Below, piece after piece: positions 49,945 through 58,728 of a DNA stretch of 64,000 nt; position 1 is the first letter of the stretch, and each line of letters opens with the position of its first letter. The notes under the pieces were generated by a model. It saw only the letters and a list, made by a program, of their open reading frames with translations, did no database searches and was not told the DNA's origin. This DNA comes from Alteribacillus bidgolensis. Its GTDB lineage: Bacteria > Bacillota > Bacilli > Bacillales > Marinococcaceae. The stretch is taken from the NCBI RefSeq assembly GCF_002886255.1, contig NZ_KZ614149.1, forward strand, positions 2,728,001 through 2,792,000, written 5' to 3'. A program made the translations under genes and the position numbers.

Positions 49945-51504
49945 ATGGATAAAAATATCATGGATTGGCCAACGTTTTTTGGGGCTTTGCTTTTATTAAT
50001 TTTAATCGCAGCTCCGCTCGTCATGATTCCTGACTATGGAGAAGCAGTGGTAACAGCGGCTAACACGTTCGTAACAGAAAACTTTGGTGTTCTTTACCTA
50101 TTAATCGGAATGGTTTTGTTTATTTTTTTACTTTATATTGCTTTTAGCCGCTATGGCCGGATTGTTCTCGGTAGCCGCGGGGTGAAGCCGGAGTTTAACA
50201 CACTCACCTGGGCAGCGATGCTTTTTGCAGCTGGAATTGGTTCAAGTGTTCTGTATTGGGGAACGATTGAGTGGGCGTACTACTATACTGGACCTCCATT
50301 TGGGCTGGAAGCAGAATCAGCAGAAGCAGTGGAATGGGCAACAACCTACGGGATTTTTCATTGGGGGCCGATTGCTTGGGCGATCTATTGTTTACCAGCC
50401 CTGCCGATTGCTTATTTTTATTACGTGCGTAAACGGCCGGTTTTAAAAATTAGTGAAGCATGCCGTCCGGTTTTGAAAAAATATGCAGATGGCCCAGTCG
50501 GAACACTAGTCGATATCTTATTTATGTTTGGTCTGCTCGGCGGTGCCGGTACGACGATGGCTCTTGCTACTCCGCTGATTGCACAAGGAGTAAATTATTT
50601 CACCGGAATAACACCAAACATGGCCTTAAATACGGTAGTGCTCGTTATAAGTACGATTATTTTTGCTGTAAGTTCTTATAGTGGACTGCGTAAAGGTATT
50701 CGTATTTTAAGTAACATTAACCTTTGGCTTTCTTTTGTGTTATTAGGCTTTGTTTTTATTGCCGGGCCGACTGTTTTTCTCGGAAATACGATGTTTAACA
50801 GCATTGGAAGATTGGCTGATAACTTCTTTAAAATGAGCATGTGGACCGAGCCTTTTGCAGGTGTCGGCGGAGTTGAAGGAACAGGGTTTCCAGAAGCCTG
50901 GACCGTTTTCTACTGGGCTTGGTGGCTTGTGTATGCCCCGTTTGTCGGATTGTTCGTCGCACGGATTTCGAAAGGACGTACGATTCGTGAAATGATTGTC
51001 GGAACGCTTGTTTACGGCACAATCGGTTGTGCCCTGTATTTCGGAATTCTAGGCAACTTCGGGCTTTATTTACAGTTAAGCGGACAATATGCTGTCGTTG
51101 ATGTATTAAACGAACAAGGCGCGCCAGCTGCAATTATTGGAACGATTGCCCAGCTGCCGGCAAGCAATTTGTTTGTTGCGGTATTTGTTATTTTAGCGAT
51201 CATCTTCTTGTCCACCACATTCGATTCTGGTTCCTACATTTTAGCATCTGTGACACAAAAAGAAATTGATGACGAACCATTGCGTTGGAATCGTTTGTTT
51301 TGGGCGTTTGTACTTGCCACACCATCGCTTGTGCTTATGTTTCTTGGTGGTCTTGAAACGCTGCAAACAGCCAGCATTGTCGGCGGCTTTCCTTTGATTT
51401 TTATTATGGTGATGCTGATTATTTCATTTACACGAGCTATTAAAGAAGACATGCCAAAAACATTTGGAAGCAAATATTTTATTTACCGGGATGAGCAGGA
51501 ATAA
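49945..51504 (+). CDS. BCCT-family betaine/carnitine/choline transporter
   Basis: A twelve-helix Na+- or H+-coupled carrier for quaternary amines, 519 residues. The family signature is intact: WTVFYWAWWLVYAPFVGLFVARISKGRTIREM, and the substrate-box tryptophans are in GTIEWAYYYTGPPFG, later FHWGPIAWAIY. It may import compatible solutes such as glycine betaine or a catabolic substrate such as carnitine. GAGGAGA lies before the ATG at 49945, which replaces a longer frame from 49912. It is divergent from the decayed thioesterase gene. Its C-terminal tail is short, which argues against an osmosensing BetP-like role. Confidence 0.95.
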   Translation: MDKNIMDWPTFFGALLLLILIAAPLVMIPDYGEAVVTAANTFVTENFGVLYLLIGMVLFIFLLYIAFSRYGRIVLGSRGVKPEFNTLTWAAMLFAAGIGSSVLYWGTIEWAYYYTGPPFGLEAESAEAVEWATTYGIFHWGPIAWAIYCLPALPIAYFYYVRKRPVLKISEACRPVLKKYADGPVGTLVDILFMFGLLGGAGTTMALATPLIAQGVNYFTGITPNMALNTVVLVISTIIFAVSSYSGLRKGIRILSNINLWLSFVLLGFVFIAGPTVFLGNTMFNSIGRLADNFFKMSMWTEPFAGVGGVEGTGFPEAWTVFYWAWWLVYAPFVGLFVARISKGRTIREMIVGTLVYGTIGCALYFGILGNFGLYLQLSGQYAVVDVLNEQGAPAAIIGTIAQLPASNLFVAVFVILAIIFLSTTFDSGSYILASVTQKEIDDEPLRWNRLFWAFVLATPSLVLMFLGGLETLQTASIVGGFPLIFIMVMLIISFTRAIKEDMPKTFGSKYFIYRDEQE

Positions 51505-51516
51505 GCAGAATGATAA

Positions 51517-51556
51517 AAATCTTTGTTCAAATACGTAAAGCAATGAACAAAGATTT
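51517..51556. terminator. Bidirectional terminator between BCCT and TRAP genes
   Basis: AAATCTTTGTTCA (51517-51529) pairs with TGAACAAAGATTT (51544-51556), with T-runs on both outer sides. It serves the BCCT gene and the convergent TRAP operon. Confidence 0.85.
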
Positions 51557-51566
51557 CTTCTTTTTA

Positions 51567-52844
51567 TTAGTCAATTAAACTAGGCAGCAAAGTTGAAACA
51601 TCTGGGAAATAAGCTACAAAAATGATCACAAGGACAATTAACATGAAAAATGGCCATAAATATCGTAAAGTTTCTTTAAAATTGGCCTTTGCAATCCCAT
51701 TGGTAATAAACAGCAGCACCCCTACTGGAGGTGTAACACCGCCGACAATAAGAGTTATTGCTACTACGGTAGCAAAGTGAAAGGGATCAAACCCTGCTGT
51801 TTCTGCAATAACAGATAACACTGGAATAAAGATGATTGTTGCAGCAATTGTTTCAATCACACAACCTATAATTAATAAAATGATAACGATCAACAGCATC
51901 AATAAATAAGGATTACCTGTAAAATCATTAAGCCAAGCAGATATTTGCAGCGGAATTTGTTCATTAGCCAAGATCCATCCGAATATCGAGGCCGTGGCTG
52001 CAATAAACAATACCATAACACTTGTATGAGTGGATTGAACAAGCACTTTATAAAGGTCTTTTAACTTCAACTCTTTATAAATAAATATGCTTACAATTAA
52101 CGAATAAACAACAGCTACCACACTCGCTTCGGTGGCTGTGAATATCCCAAACAAGATACCGCCTAATATAATAATAGGTGCCAGCAGCGCCCAGAATGCA
52201 CTTAAAAAACTTTGCCATACTTCTTTTAAAGTTGCCCTTTCTTCATATGGCAGGTTGTGTTTAACTGCTCCTGCATAGTTAATGACAAGCAGACCTGCTG
52301 CCATGACCAAACCAGGAAGAGCTCCAGCCAAAAATAACTTTGAGATAGACAATCCTGTTAACGATCCATAAATAATCATAATGATACTTGGAGGTATGAT
52401 CGGTCCAATCGCTCCAGCACATGCTGTTAATGCTGCCGCATAACCTCTAGGATAACCGCGGCGTATCATAGATGGGATCATGACGGAACCAACTGCTGAT
52501 GTATCAGCAGAAGCTGAACCCGAAATCCCTGCAAACGTAGTGCTTGTAAAGATAGTAGCATGCCCGAGACCGCCTTTAATATGACCTAGTAAACTATTAG
52601 CAAAGCGCACAAGACGGTTAGATATACCCCCATGTTCCATTATGGAACCAGCTAACATGAAGAAAGGTATGGCTAAAAAAGTGAAACTGTTTAACGTATT
52701 TACAATACGCGGCATCACTTGAGCAAGCGTCACATCCGTTGTAATAAAAAGGGTAGCAATAGAGGAAACTCCAATGGCAAATGCAACAGGCATTCTTAAA
52801 ACGAGAAATAAAAACAGCAGCCCGAACATTAACAATAAAGTCAT
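51567..52844 (-). CDS. TRAP transporter large membrane subunit (DctM type)
   Basis: The transport-competent subunit of a TRAP importer, 425 residues with about eleven membrane segments. Family features are MPVAFAIGVSSIATLF, FLAIPFFMLAGSIMEHGGIS, AGISGSASADTSAVGSVMIP, ACAGAIGPIIPPSIIMIIYG and VGGVTPPVGVLLFITNGIA. It works with the DctQ and DctP subunits just upstream, using the Na+ gradient to take up an organic acid. Its start overlaps the dctQ stop by 4 bases. Its neighbours suggest a sugar acid such as an aldonate. Confidence 0.94.
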   Translation of the reverse strand: MTLLLMFGLLFLFLVLRMPVAFAIGVSSIATLFITTDVTLAQVMPRIVNTLNSFTFLAIPFFMLAGSIMEHGGISNRLVRFANSLLGHIKGGLGHATIFTSTTFAGISGSASADTSAVGSVMIPSMIRRGYPRGYAAALTACAGAIGPIIPPSIIMIIYGSLTGLSISKLFLAGALPGLVMAAGLLVINYAGAVKHNLPYEERATLKEVWQSFLSAFWALLAPIIILGGILFGIFTATEASVVAVVYSLIVSIFIYKELKLKDLYKVLVQSTHTSVMVLFIAATASIFGWILANEQIPLQISAWLNDFTGNPYLLMLLIVIILLIIGCVIETIAATIIFIPVLSVIAETAGFDPFHFATVVAITLIVGGVTPPVGVLLFITNGIAKANFKETLRYLWPFFMLIVLVIIFVAYFPDVSTLLPSLID

Positions 52845-53305
52845 GAACTTACCCCCTTTTCTTTAACTAAGTCAATAATGTTTAACACTGTATATAAAAG
52901 CATAAGTATACCGCCAATCGGAACAGATAGAAATACATATCCCATTGAAATTCTTAATACAGAAGATGTTTGGATACTTGTCACTTCAACGACTTGAAAA
53001 CCATATTTAATTAAAATCCCAATAAAAATTAAGATCGTCACATTCACTAAGATATCTATGATTCTTGTCACTTTTCTCGGAACAGAGTCACCTATAAAAT
53101 CAACTACAATGTGTTTTTTCTCTCGTAATGCATAAGCGGAACCTAGCATTACAAACCAAATAAACAAAAATCTCATCGCTTCATTAGGCCAACTCATTGG
53201 AAACCCAAAAAAGCGGGTGAATATTTGCAGTACAGCTAAAAGTGTTATGATACTAAATAGCGATACTAAAACTACTCTTACGCCTTTATTAAACACTTTC
53301 TCCAT
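52841..53305 (-). CDS. TRAP transporter small membrane subunit (DctQ type)
   Basis: The four-helix partner of the DctM-type subunit, 154 residues. It has FFGFPMSWPNEAMRFLFIWFVMLGSAYALREKKHIVVD (read in two parts), the usual W..E and R..H positions of DctQ proteins. It scaffolds the large subunit and contacts the binding protein. It overlaps the dctM-type gene and lies 58 bases after the binding-protein gene. Confidence 0.92.
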   Translation of the reverse strand: MEKVFNKGVRVVLVSLFSIITLLAVLQIFTRFFGFPMSWPNEAMRFLFIWFVMLGSAYALREKKHIVVDFIGDSVPRKVTRIIDILVNVTILIFIGILIKYGFQVVEVTSIQTSSVLRISMGYVFLSVPIGGILMLLYTVLNIIDLVKEKGVSS

Positions 53306-53362
53306 TAATCCTCATCCCTTCCTTTTGAAAGGAGAGCCAGCTGATAAGCTGGCTCTAATTCT

Positions 53363-54448
53363 CTACTCCAATTCAGCAATCTGTTCTAATAAATCGGTCA
53401 TTCCTTCTTCTTCTGCATAGCTATTTACAAATTCCATGGCAGATTCACGAAATTCCTCTTTATCAATGTCTAGTGTTTCCAGTCCTTCTTCTGCTAGTTG
53501 TTCCTTATATTCTTCATCACGTTCCATCGCTAATTCACGTCCATACAATGCAGCTTCGCGCCCAGCCTCTTCAATTAATGTTTGATCCTCACTAGATAAT
53601 TCATCATAAAATTGCTGACTGATATTCAAAGATAAAACAGTGAAGATATGCTCTGTTGGAACACGATATTCAACGACTTCATGCAAACCATCAGAATATA
53701 TACTTTCAGCTGATCCTTCAAATCCGTCGGCTACACCCGTTTCGAGAGAATTATACAAATCTCCCCAAGGTATAGAAGTAGCGGAAGCTCCCCAGGATTC
53801 AACCGTACGAGAATATTGCGGTGCATCCGGTACACGCAGACTCATTCCATCTACACCTTTAATTCGACTAATTTCTTCATTGATTAATAAATCACGAAAT
53901 GCTGAGTCTACCCAGCCAATCGATTTAATATCAACAGCAGCCAATTCCTCTTCCAATGTTTCAGCAACGGGACTATCCAATACATCATGCACATGTTCAT
54001 AGCTGCTGAAAGTATATGGTAAGTCTAAAACACCTACTTTTGGAGCAAAGTTTGATAAGACCCCTGCATCGTTAATTGTCATCTCTAATGAACCTACTTG
54101 CAGAGATTGAATAAGTTCGCTTTGTCCTCCTAATTCACCAGATGGGTGAATATTGACACCGATGCGTCCGTTTGATTGAGATTCGACGATATCTTCAAAT
54201 TTTTCTGTTACTGCAATCACCGAGTGGGAAGGCGGCAAATGAGATCCAAGACGAATACTTATTTCCTCTTCTTCACTATTAGCATTTTCGCCGCTGTCTT
54301 GTTCCTCAGCTGCCGTATCCTCTGTCCCTTCACTATCTGCCCCTGTAGCTGTTTCATTCTCATCACTAGATTCATCCGTTAAAGAACTGCATGCTGCTAG
54401 AGCCAATATTAGTAACAACATCAATGTAAAAATGAAGCTTTTTTTCAT
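53363..54448 (-). CDS. TRAP transporter solute-binding lipoprotein (DctP type)
   Basis: The extracellular receptor of the TRAP importer, 361 residues. The lipobox is LALAACSS with Cys near residue 20, followed by a very acidic linker of about 40 residues. The DctP fold shows IRLGSHLPPSHSVIAVTEKF, then LRVPDAPQYSRTVESWGASATSIPWGDLYNSLETGVADGFEGS, quoted here only as the segment carrying the conserved carboxylate-binding Arg (in SLRVPD). That Arg implies an acid ligand. It is the first TRAP gene, 45 bases after the dehydratase gene, so all belong to one catabolic operon. Confidence 0.93.
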   Translation of the reverse strand: MKKSFIFTLMLLLILALAACSSLTDESSDENETATGADSEGTEDTAAEEQDSGENANSEEEEISIRLGSHLPPSHSVIAVTEKFEDIVESQSNGRIGVNIHPSGELGGQSELIQSLQVGSLEMTINDAGVLSNFAPKVGVLDLPYTFSSYEHVHDVLDSPVAETLEEELAAVDIKSIGWVDSAFRDLLINEEISRIKGVDGMSLRVPDAPQYSRTVESWGASATSIPWGDLYNSLETGVADGFEGSAESIYSDGLHEVVEYRVPTEHIFTVLSLNISQQFYDELSSEDQTLIEEAGREAALYGRELAMERDEEYKEQLAEEGLETLDIDKEEFRESAMEFVNSYAEEEGMTDLLEQIAELE

Positions 54449-54493
54449 TTTTTCAACTCCTTCACATTTTTGACAACGCTTACAATAATGGTT

Positions 54494-55678
54494 CTAATCT
54501 TTTTCTACCAGTCCTAAATTATTATCTCGATTCAATTCCACTCCAAACCCAGGTGTATCAGGCAATCTCACTTTTCCGTTTTTTGGAAGTATTTCCCCTT
54601 CTAATAAAGGGTAGAATTGCGGAATCACCTTGTCAGCTTTTGGACTCATCATGAGGTATTCTGCAAAAGGACTGTTCGTTTTTGTCATTACATAATGGTA
54701 ACTATAAATACCACTGCCGTGAGGAATAACATATTTTCCATAGCTTTCAGCAAGATTTCCTATTTTCATCAGCTCCGTTAATCCTCCGCACCAGCCGACA
54801 TCAGCTTGTAAAATGTCCATGTCACAAAACTCTAGCAGCATTTTAAAGCCATACCTTGTGGCTTCATGTTCACCTCCAGTTACTAAAATATTATTAGGTG
54901 CTCGTTTTTTTAAATCTCGATACGCCCAGTAATCATCGGGGTTAAAACACTCTTCCACCCATTTAAAATCCAGTTCTGCTGACTTTTGCATCAGTTTTTG
55001 GGCATAGGGCAAATCTAATGACATCCAGCAATCCCACATCAGCCAAAAATTTTCTCCCACCTTATTTCTCATGGATTCAGCTTGTTCCATGTTTTTTCGA
55101 AGACCCTCTTCTCCATCATCTGGTCCATATTTTAATGGCATTTTTCCGCCAATAAAGCCCATTTCCTTTGCTAAATCAGGTCTGGGTCCAGTCGCATAAC
55201 ACGGTAATTCCTCTCGTACTTTTCCGCCAATCATGGCATAAACCGGTTCTTGTCTTAGTCTTCCTAATAAATCCCAAAGAGCCAAATCAATCGCTGATAT
55301 CGCATTCATAACGATACCTTTCCTGCCGTAAAAGATAGAACCTCTATACATTTGGTCCCACATTTTTTCAATGTTCTCTACCGGCTGCTCAACGATGAAC
55401 CGGTCTAAATGATTCATAACAATCCAAGCAGCAGGGTATCCGCCAGTAGAAATACCGACTCCTACTTCCCCATTGTCTGCTTCTACTTCCACCACTAACG
55501 TTTTTAATGCATTAATACCGAAACTTGTACGTGTTTTTTTATATTCAGGATAGATACTCATTGGAGTGGCTATTTGTTTTACAATCCAATGCTCTTGGGC
55601 TTGATCGTGATAGTCACCACCACCTCCACTCACCACATACGCTCGTATACTCGCAATCTTATGTCCGGTTACTCCCAT
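54494..55678 (-). CDS. rhmD: L-rhamnonate dehydratase-type enolase-superfamily enzyme
   Basis: A Mg2+-dependent acid-sugar dehydratase of 394 residues that turns an aldonate such as L-rhamnonate into its 2-keto-3-deoxy acid. It follows Escherichia coli RhmD closely: GGGDYHDQ, HWIVKQIATPMS, SFGINALKTLVVEVEA, YATGPRPDLAKEMGFIGGKMP, metal ligands in WLMWDCW, WVEECF and TGGEHEATRYG, the base in VIPHGSGIYSYH, and GFGVELNRDNN. GGGAGGT lies 8 bases before the ATG at 55678; the longer TTG start is rejected. Neighbouring dehydrogenase and FAH-type hydrolase genes suggest that the product is oxidised and cleaved hydrolytically. L-lyxonate or L-mannonate are alternative substrates for this subgroup. Confidence 0.87.
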   Translation of the reverse strand: MGVTGHKIASIRAYVVSGGGGDYHDQAQEHWIVKQIATPMSIYPEYKKTRTSFGINALKTLVVEVEADNGEVGVGISTGGYPAAWIVMNHLDRFIVEQPVENIEKMWDQMYRGSIFYGRKGIVMNAISAIDLALWDLLGRLRQEPVYAMIGGKVREELPCYATGPRPDLAKEMGFIGGKMPLKYGPDDGEEGLRKNMEQAESMRNKVGENFWLMWDCWMSLDLPYAQKLMQKSAELDFKWVEECFNPDDYWAYRDLKKRAPNNILVTGGEHEATRYGFKMLLEFCDMDILQADVGWCGGLTELMKIGNLAESYGKYVIPHGSGIYSYHYVMTKTNSPFAEYLMMSPKADKVIPQFYPLLEGEILPKNGKVRLPDTPGFGVELNRDNNLGLVEKD

Positions 55679-55702
55679 TCTGCTTTTACCTCCCAAAACG
55701 TT

Positions 55703-56728
55703 TTATTGATTTACTTGAAGAAATATTTTACTGTTTTTCACCTTGCCTTCAATTAAATCCATAAATGCTTGCTTGCCTTCATGCAGATGCCTCACTTCTG
55801 ACCATCCTTTTGAATCTATCTCGCCTTCTACTAACAGCTGAACAGCATCTTGAAAGTCTTGTTTCGAATAGCAAAAAGACCCTAAAACGGTAACCTCGTC
55901 TCTTATAAAGTTATTGATAGGCAGCGGTGTTTCATTGATTCCTAGCCCAATATTCATAATGACTCCCCCGGAATTCACCAAATCAGCAGCTTGTGTTCTT
56001 GTTGGCAAAAAGCCGGCAGCATCAATAACCACATCAATTCCTTTAGGTCCAGTAATGTCAGGTAGCGTTTGTTCTACATCTTCTTTATCAGGGTTTAATG
56101 TATACTTAATCCCTACATCTTTTACTGTCTGAAGCCTTTCATCATTAATGTCAGTCATAATAATACGGTTTGCCCCAAGAATATTAGCGACAAAAGCACT
56201 CAGCACACCAATCGTACCGGCTCCATAAATTAAAACATTTGAAAGGGGGCGGTTTTCTAATGCTCTTCTAACCGCTCTGAAGCAGCATGCCAATGGTTCT
56301 GCTAAAGATGCAGTATGCGAATCCAAAGAACTAGGAATCTCAATTACCGTACTTTCCGGCACCGCCACATATTCTGCAAAAGCACCAGAACGATGGATTC
56401 CTACAATTTGCCGGTGATCACATAAATTCTCTAACCCTTTCCGGCATTTCGTACAGTGGCCGCAATTTATTAGCGGATTAACTACTACTTTGGATCCTTC
56501 TGAGATTTGTTTAACTCCTTGTCCTACCCTTTCTACGCTTCCACAAAATTCATGACCCATAATTAATGGAGGAACTCTTAAACTATTATGACCTAAAAAA
56601 CCTTCTATCTCGGAACCACAAATACCGACTACATCAACTTTTATAAGAACTTCTTTTTCCCCTGGTTCTGGAATATTTCTTTCTTCTTTATCTAATTGTT
56701 TTGGTCCATTCCATGCTAATACTTTCAT
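55703..56728 (-). CDS. Zinc-dependent alcohol dehydrogenase (MDR family)
   Basis: A 341-residue medium-chain dehydrogenase. Catalytic zinc ligands are in VVGICGSEIEGF and GHEFCGSVERVG, the structural zinc is held by four Cys in CGHCTKCRKGLENLC, and the NAD Rossmann loop is YGAGTIGVLSAF. It resembles sugar and polyol dehydrogenases (threonine, sorbitol, galactitol types). GGGAGG precedes the ATG at 56728. Between the dehydratase and the FAH-type hydrolase it is in position to oxidise C4 of a 2-keto-3-deoxy acid to a 2,4-diketo acid, a step done by an SDR in the characterised pathways. That assignment is inference from context. Confidence 0.9.
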   Translation of the reverse strand: MKVLAWNGPKQLDKEERNIPEPGEKEVLIKVDVVGICGSEIEGFLGHNSLRVPPLIMGHEFCGSVERVGQGVKQISEGSKVVVNPLINCGHCTKCRKGLENLCDHRQIVGIHRSGAFAEYVAVPESTVIEIPSSLDSHTASLAEPLACCFRAVRRALENRPLSNVLIYGAGTIGVLSAFVANILGANRIIMTDINDERLQTVKDVGIKYTLNPDKEDVEQTLPDITGPKGIDVVIDAAGFLPTRTQAADLVNSGGVIMNIGLGINETPLPINNFIRDEVTVLGSFCYSKQDFQDAVQLLVEGEIDSKGWSEVRHLHEGKQAFMDLIEGKVKNSKIFLQVNQ

Positions 56729-56741
56729 TGTCAGCCTCCCG

Positions 56742-57647
56742 TTATCGAACTTTATTTTCCAATACACCTATTGATTCGATTTCGAGCTTGCACCTATCAC
56801 CCGATTTCAAGAACACCTGCGGATCACGAAATACACCAACACCATGCGGAGTACCGGTTGCAATTATATCTCCTGGTTCAAAGGTGAAACCTTTTGACAA
56901 ATACGAGATAATATAAGGAATCTTAAATATTAAATTTTTAGTGTTGGAATCTTGCAGTTTTTCTCCGTTTAACTCTAAGGAAATACCAAGGTTATGCGGA
57001 TCTTCTATTTCATCTTTTGTTACAATTGCTGGTCCAATAGGAGCAAACGTGTCATATGATTTTCCTCTTACCCATTGAACATCTTCGAATTGAATATCCC
57101 TAGCACTCACATCATTTATAATTGTGTAACCAAACACATAATCCAATGCTTCTTCTTCTGTTATGTTTCTTGTCTTTTTTCCAATAACCACCGCTAATTC
57201 TACTTCATAGTCAACTTGTTCTGACTCTTCTGGCAGTTCAATGTCATCACCGTTTCCAATTAAGCACGAAGCCCATTTAGAAAAAATCATAGGCTTTTTC
57301 GGAGGCTCGACGTTTTGTTCAATGCAATGGTCCATATAGTTATTACCTACGCAAACAACTTTACCTGGATTGGAAATAGGCTCTCTAACATCTACGTTTT
57401 CAATGTTGTATTGAAAAGATGAAACTTTGTCTGTATGTTTCTGAGCCCATTCCCATGCTTCCTTAATTTCCTTAAGACTTTTTTCGTCATTTTGAATAAT
57501 AGATAATAAATCCTTTTTCTTTTCTAAACTTTTGGCATTCTCAGAGTTATAAGCTTGCATTAACCCTTCCAATGAGAAAACGTTCTCCTTGTCCAAAATT
57601 CCAACTTGATCTGATTCATTTTTTGCTTTAAAAGTAAGTAAGTGCAT
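56742..57647 (-). CDS. Fumarylacetoacetate hydrolase-family protein
   Basis: A 301-residue FAH-superfamily enzyme that hydrolyses a C-C bond in a diketo acid or decarboxylates an oxo acid. The core has VCVGNNYMDHCIEQN, KWASCLIGNGDDIELP, the metal-binding acids in VDYEVELAVVIGKK, GYTIINDVSARDIQ and IIATGTPHGVGVFRDP. An N-terminal domain of about 75 residues is present as in LRA6-type 2,4-diketo-3-deoxy-L-rhamnonate hydrolase. The ATG at 57647 has AAGGG 9 bases upstream. Here it would release pyruvate and lactate from a 6-deoxy-hexonate. It begins 21 bases after the IclR gene. Confidence 0.9.
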   Translation of the reverse strand: MHLLTFKAKNESDQVGILDKENVFSLEGLMQAYNSENAKSLEKKKDLLSIIQNDEKSLKEIKEAWEWAQKHTDKVSSFQYNIENVDVREPISNPGKVVCVGNNYMDHCIEQNVEPPKKPMIFSKWASCLIGNGDDIELPEESEQVDYEVELAVVIGKKTRNITEEEALDYVFGYTIINDVSARDIQFEDVQWVRGKSYDTFAPIGPAIVTKDEIEDPHNLGISLELNGEKLQDSNTKNLIFKIPYIISYLSKGFTFEPGDIIATGTPHGVGVFRDPQVFLKSGDRCKLEIESIGVLENKVR

Positions 57648-57668
57648 ACTTTTCATCCCTTCTTATTT

Positions 57669-58421
57669 TTACAATGTTTGATTTGTTGATAATTTTTTAG
57701 CTAGTTTCATAATTTCATTAGCAGCAAGTTGTTTCTTTTCAGGCCAATTGTTTTCGAGCATCGTAAAACTGACACCTGCTATGATTTGATTATCTTTGTT
57801 GTAGATAGGCGCTGCTACACAACAAAATCCTATGGATCCTTCTTGTTCTTCCACTACATAACCATCTTCTTTTGCTTGTTTTAACTGATTCCACAACTCA
57901 TCTACGTCAGCCACCGTATTTTTAGTTTGCTTTGGCAGATCTTTTTCTGGGAAAAGTTCTATTAGTTCTTCATATGTGTGGTCGATTAATTGAATTTTTC
58001 CGATAGCAGATGCATGAGCCGGAAACCGCATTCCCGGATCTGTAACTAACCGAGCAGGTGAACTCCCTTCTTCTCTTGCTAAATAAAATACTTCAGCATC
58101 ATAGAGTTTCCCCAATTGGATGTGTTCATCTACTACTTCAATCGCTTTTCCTGCCTTCATGGAAAACGTTTCCAAAATATCGAATTGCCTAAAATATGCT
58201 GAACTAAAAGAGCCTAATGCAGGACCCAATGTATACTTTTCACTTTTGTCTTTTTGTATCCACCCTAAGGTTTCTAACGTGTTCAGTAATGAATACATGG
58301 AGCTTTTATTAATCTCCAATTTTTTGGAAATATCAATTAGTCTTAATTGAGAAGGGTGATTTGCAATTAAATCAATAATAATATTTGCTCTTTCTAATGC
58401 CGGAACCCAATATTTAGGCAT
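57669..58421 (-). CDS. IclR-family transcriptional regulator
   Basis: A 250-residue regulator: winged helix at about 10-70 (ALERANIIIDLIANHPSQLR, LIDISKKLEINKSSMYSLLNTLETLGWI) and the IclR effector domain (MRFPAHASAIGKIQLIDHTYEELIELF, then YVVEEQEGSIGFCCVAAPIYN). It is the first gene of the sugar-acid operon, which it probably regulates in response to a keto-acid intermediate. GGAGGTACATGAAATG gives the start. No clear operator palindrome was found upstream, although AACTAAGTTTTTTATTTTG near 58455-58475 is AT-rich and could contain it. Confidence 0.93.
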   Translation of the reverse strand: MPKYWVPALERANIIIDLIANHPSQLRLIDISKKLEINKSSMYSLLNTLETLGWIQKDKSEKYTLGPALGSFSSAYFRQFDILETFSMKAGKAIEVVDEHIQLGKLYDAEVFYLAREEGSSPARLVTDPGMRFPAHASAIGKIQLIDHTYEELIELFPEKDLPKQTKNTVADVDELWNQLKQAKEDGYVVEEQEGSIGFCCVAAPIYNKDNQIIAGVSFTMLENNWPEKKQLAANEIMKLAKKLSTNQTL

Positions 58422-58555
58422 TTCATGTACCTCCTTCCCTTAAGTTTATTATAATAAACTAAGTTTTTTATTTTGAACTAACGTTATTCTAACACATAAT
58501 TACTAATTGTCAAAAAGTTTTTGAGATCAGATTTAATTTTGTTAAAAATAAAAAA

Positions 58556-58580
58556 GGCTGCCCATAAAAAATGGACAACC
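58556..58580 (-). terminator. Terminator of the MFS gene at 58729-59916
   Basis: GGCTGCCCAT (58556-58565) pairs with ATGGACAACC (58571-58580) with two G-U pairs; the minus strand runs on into TTTTTTATTTTT. It lies 150 bases after the MFS stop; the sequence between shows no gene. Confidence 0.7.
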
Positions 58581-58728
58581 TGTTAAAAACGAAAACATAG
58601 GTTAATGGACACCCTTTTGTACTAACTTGTAAGTTTATGGCTAGCAACAGTTATTCATAAGAAATTTTTAAATCAAATGATTGATTATTTTTTACACCAC
58701 TATGCAGTGCAAAAAACTTATTCGCCAG

